Below are positions 7,199-7,781 of a stretch of DNA of 7,781 bases, one piece after another. Below the pieces are notes generated by a model. That model saw nothing but the letters and a program-made list of their open reading frames with translations, did not search any database and had not been told where the DNA came from. Every line of letters starts with the position of its first letter. Position 1 is the first letter of the stretch. A program made the translations under genes and the position numbers. The stretch lies in contig JASLHP010000421.1 of the NCBI GenBank assembly GCA_030149625.1, positions 1 to 7,781 of the forward strand, in the 5' to 3' direction. This stretch comes from Solirubrobacteraceae bacterium (lineage in GTDB: Bacteria; Actinomycetota; Thermoleophilia; Solirubrobacterales; Solirubrobacteraceae).

Positions 7199-7781
7199 AT
7201 GGCAGAGCCCGATCAACGCACCGAGCGCCTCGCGCAGCTCGCCGCCGCGCGACTCTACCTCGTGTGCGGAGCCGCCCCCGAGGGGCGCGAGCTGCCGACG
7301 TTGTTGCGCGCCGCGATCGCTGGTGGCGTCGACATCGTGCAGTTGCGCGAGAAGCACATGCGCAACGAGGAGCTCGTCTCCGAGGCAACCGCCGCGCGCG
7401 CGCTGTGCGCGGAGCTCGGCGCGCTCCTGATCGTCAACGACCGGCCGTGGGTGGCACGCGAAGCGGGCGCCGACGGCATCCACGTAGGTCAACAGGACAT
7501 CCCGCCGGCGGAGGTGCGCGAGCTCGTCGGCCCCGAGATGCTCGTCGGCCTGTCAACGCATTCGCCGGCGCAGATAGACGCCGTCGACGCGAGCGTCGTC
7601 GACTACATCGGCGTCGGTCCGATTCACGAGACCCCCACCAAGCCTGGCCGCGCGGCGGTCGGCGTGGAGCTGGTTCGCTACGCGGCGGCGCACGCGCGGG
7701 TGCCGTTCTTCGCGATCGGCGGCCTGGACACGAGCAACGTCAGCGACACGCTGGACGCGGGCGCAACGCGCGTCTGCGTGC
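7199..7781 (+). CDS. thiE: Thiamine-phosphate synthase ThiE, 3' end cut by the window
   Basis: ThiE joins HMP-pyrophosphate and thiazole phosphate to give thiamine phosphate and pyrophosphate. The 194 residues visible cover most of the TIM barrel: ARLYLVCG at 17-24, VQLREK at 47-52, LIVNDRPWVAREAGADGIHVGQQD at 77-100 (N80, D81 and D100 are the expected pyrophosphate/Mg ligands), GLSTHS at 117-122, YIGVGPIHETPTKPG at 136-150 (the TPTK loop binds substrate phosphate) and FFAIGGLDTSNV at 170-181. Only the last short C-terminal part is missing. ATG 7199 follows CCGGCGG with no good Shine-Dalgarno. It is divergent from thiO across 63 bases, and the product of the thiO-thiS-thiG branch is its substrate. 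Confidence 0.96.
   Translation, partial: MAEPDQRTERLAQLAAARLYLVCGAAPEGRELPTLLRAAIAGGVDIVQLREKHMRNEELVSEATAARALCAELGALLIVNDRPWVAREAGADGIHVGQQDIPPAEVRELVGPEMLVGLSTHSPAQIDAVDASVVDYIGVGPIHETPTKPGRAAVGVELVRYAAAHARVPFFAIGGLDTSNVSDTLDAGATRVCV

Overview
The window looks like a chromosomal segment of a very GC-rich bacterium (roughly 70% GC by eye). It is most likely an actinobacterium, and the protein flavour (MscL with a Cys-rich tail, plastocyanin-like lipoprotein, thiE facing thiO-thiS-thiG) suggests Thermoleophilia/Solirubrobacterales. That lineage is an inference from gene content and codon bias; no rRNA or marker gene is present. Coding density is very high. No gap exceeds about 115 bases, and I see no tRNA, rRNA, IS element, phage gene or CRISPR array.

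Layout: (1) 1-457, minus, is the 5' part of a zinc-free quinone oxidoreductase (PIG3-like MDR family), cut by the window edge. (2) 524-1327, plus, is an unrecognised single-pass membrane protein with an extracytoplasmic domain. (3) 1324-1734, minus, is mscL, converging on (2) and sharing a CTAG that supplies both stop codons. (4) 1818-3293, minus, is an RlmD/RumA-type 23S rRNA m5U methyltransferase whose GTG start overlaps the stop of (5) 3290-4192, minus, argF. (6) 4308-4778, plus, is a cupredoxin-like lipoprotein divergent from argF and convergent with thiG, the two stops lying in the palindrome TCAGCTGA. (7) 5822-7135, 5622-5825 and 4771-5613, minus, are thiO-thiS-thiG. (8) 7199-7781, plus, is thiE, divergent from thiO and cut by the window edge.

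The best-understood part is the thiamine cluster. ThiO (glycine to iminoglycine), ThiS (sulfur carrier) and ThiG (thiazole synthase) build the thiazole phosphate, and ThiE joins thiazole and pyrimidine into thiamine phosphate. thiO-thiS-thiG are joined by 4-base stop/start overlaps and probably form one coupled transcript. argF and the rRNA methyltransferase are likewise joined by a GTGA overlap, possibly with mscL read through behind them.

I do not see a new multi-gene system. The points worth a second look are within individual genes: a cupredoxin lacking both expected copper-binding histidines, an OTCase with Asp in place of the HCLP cysteine, an RlmD-like enzyme that has lost three of four Fe-S cysteines, an MscL with a CxxC...CxxC tail, an 18-base tandem repeat inside thiO, and -10-like boxes placed so close to three start codons that leaderless transcription is plausible.
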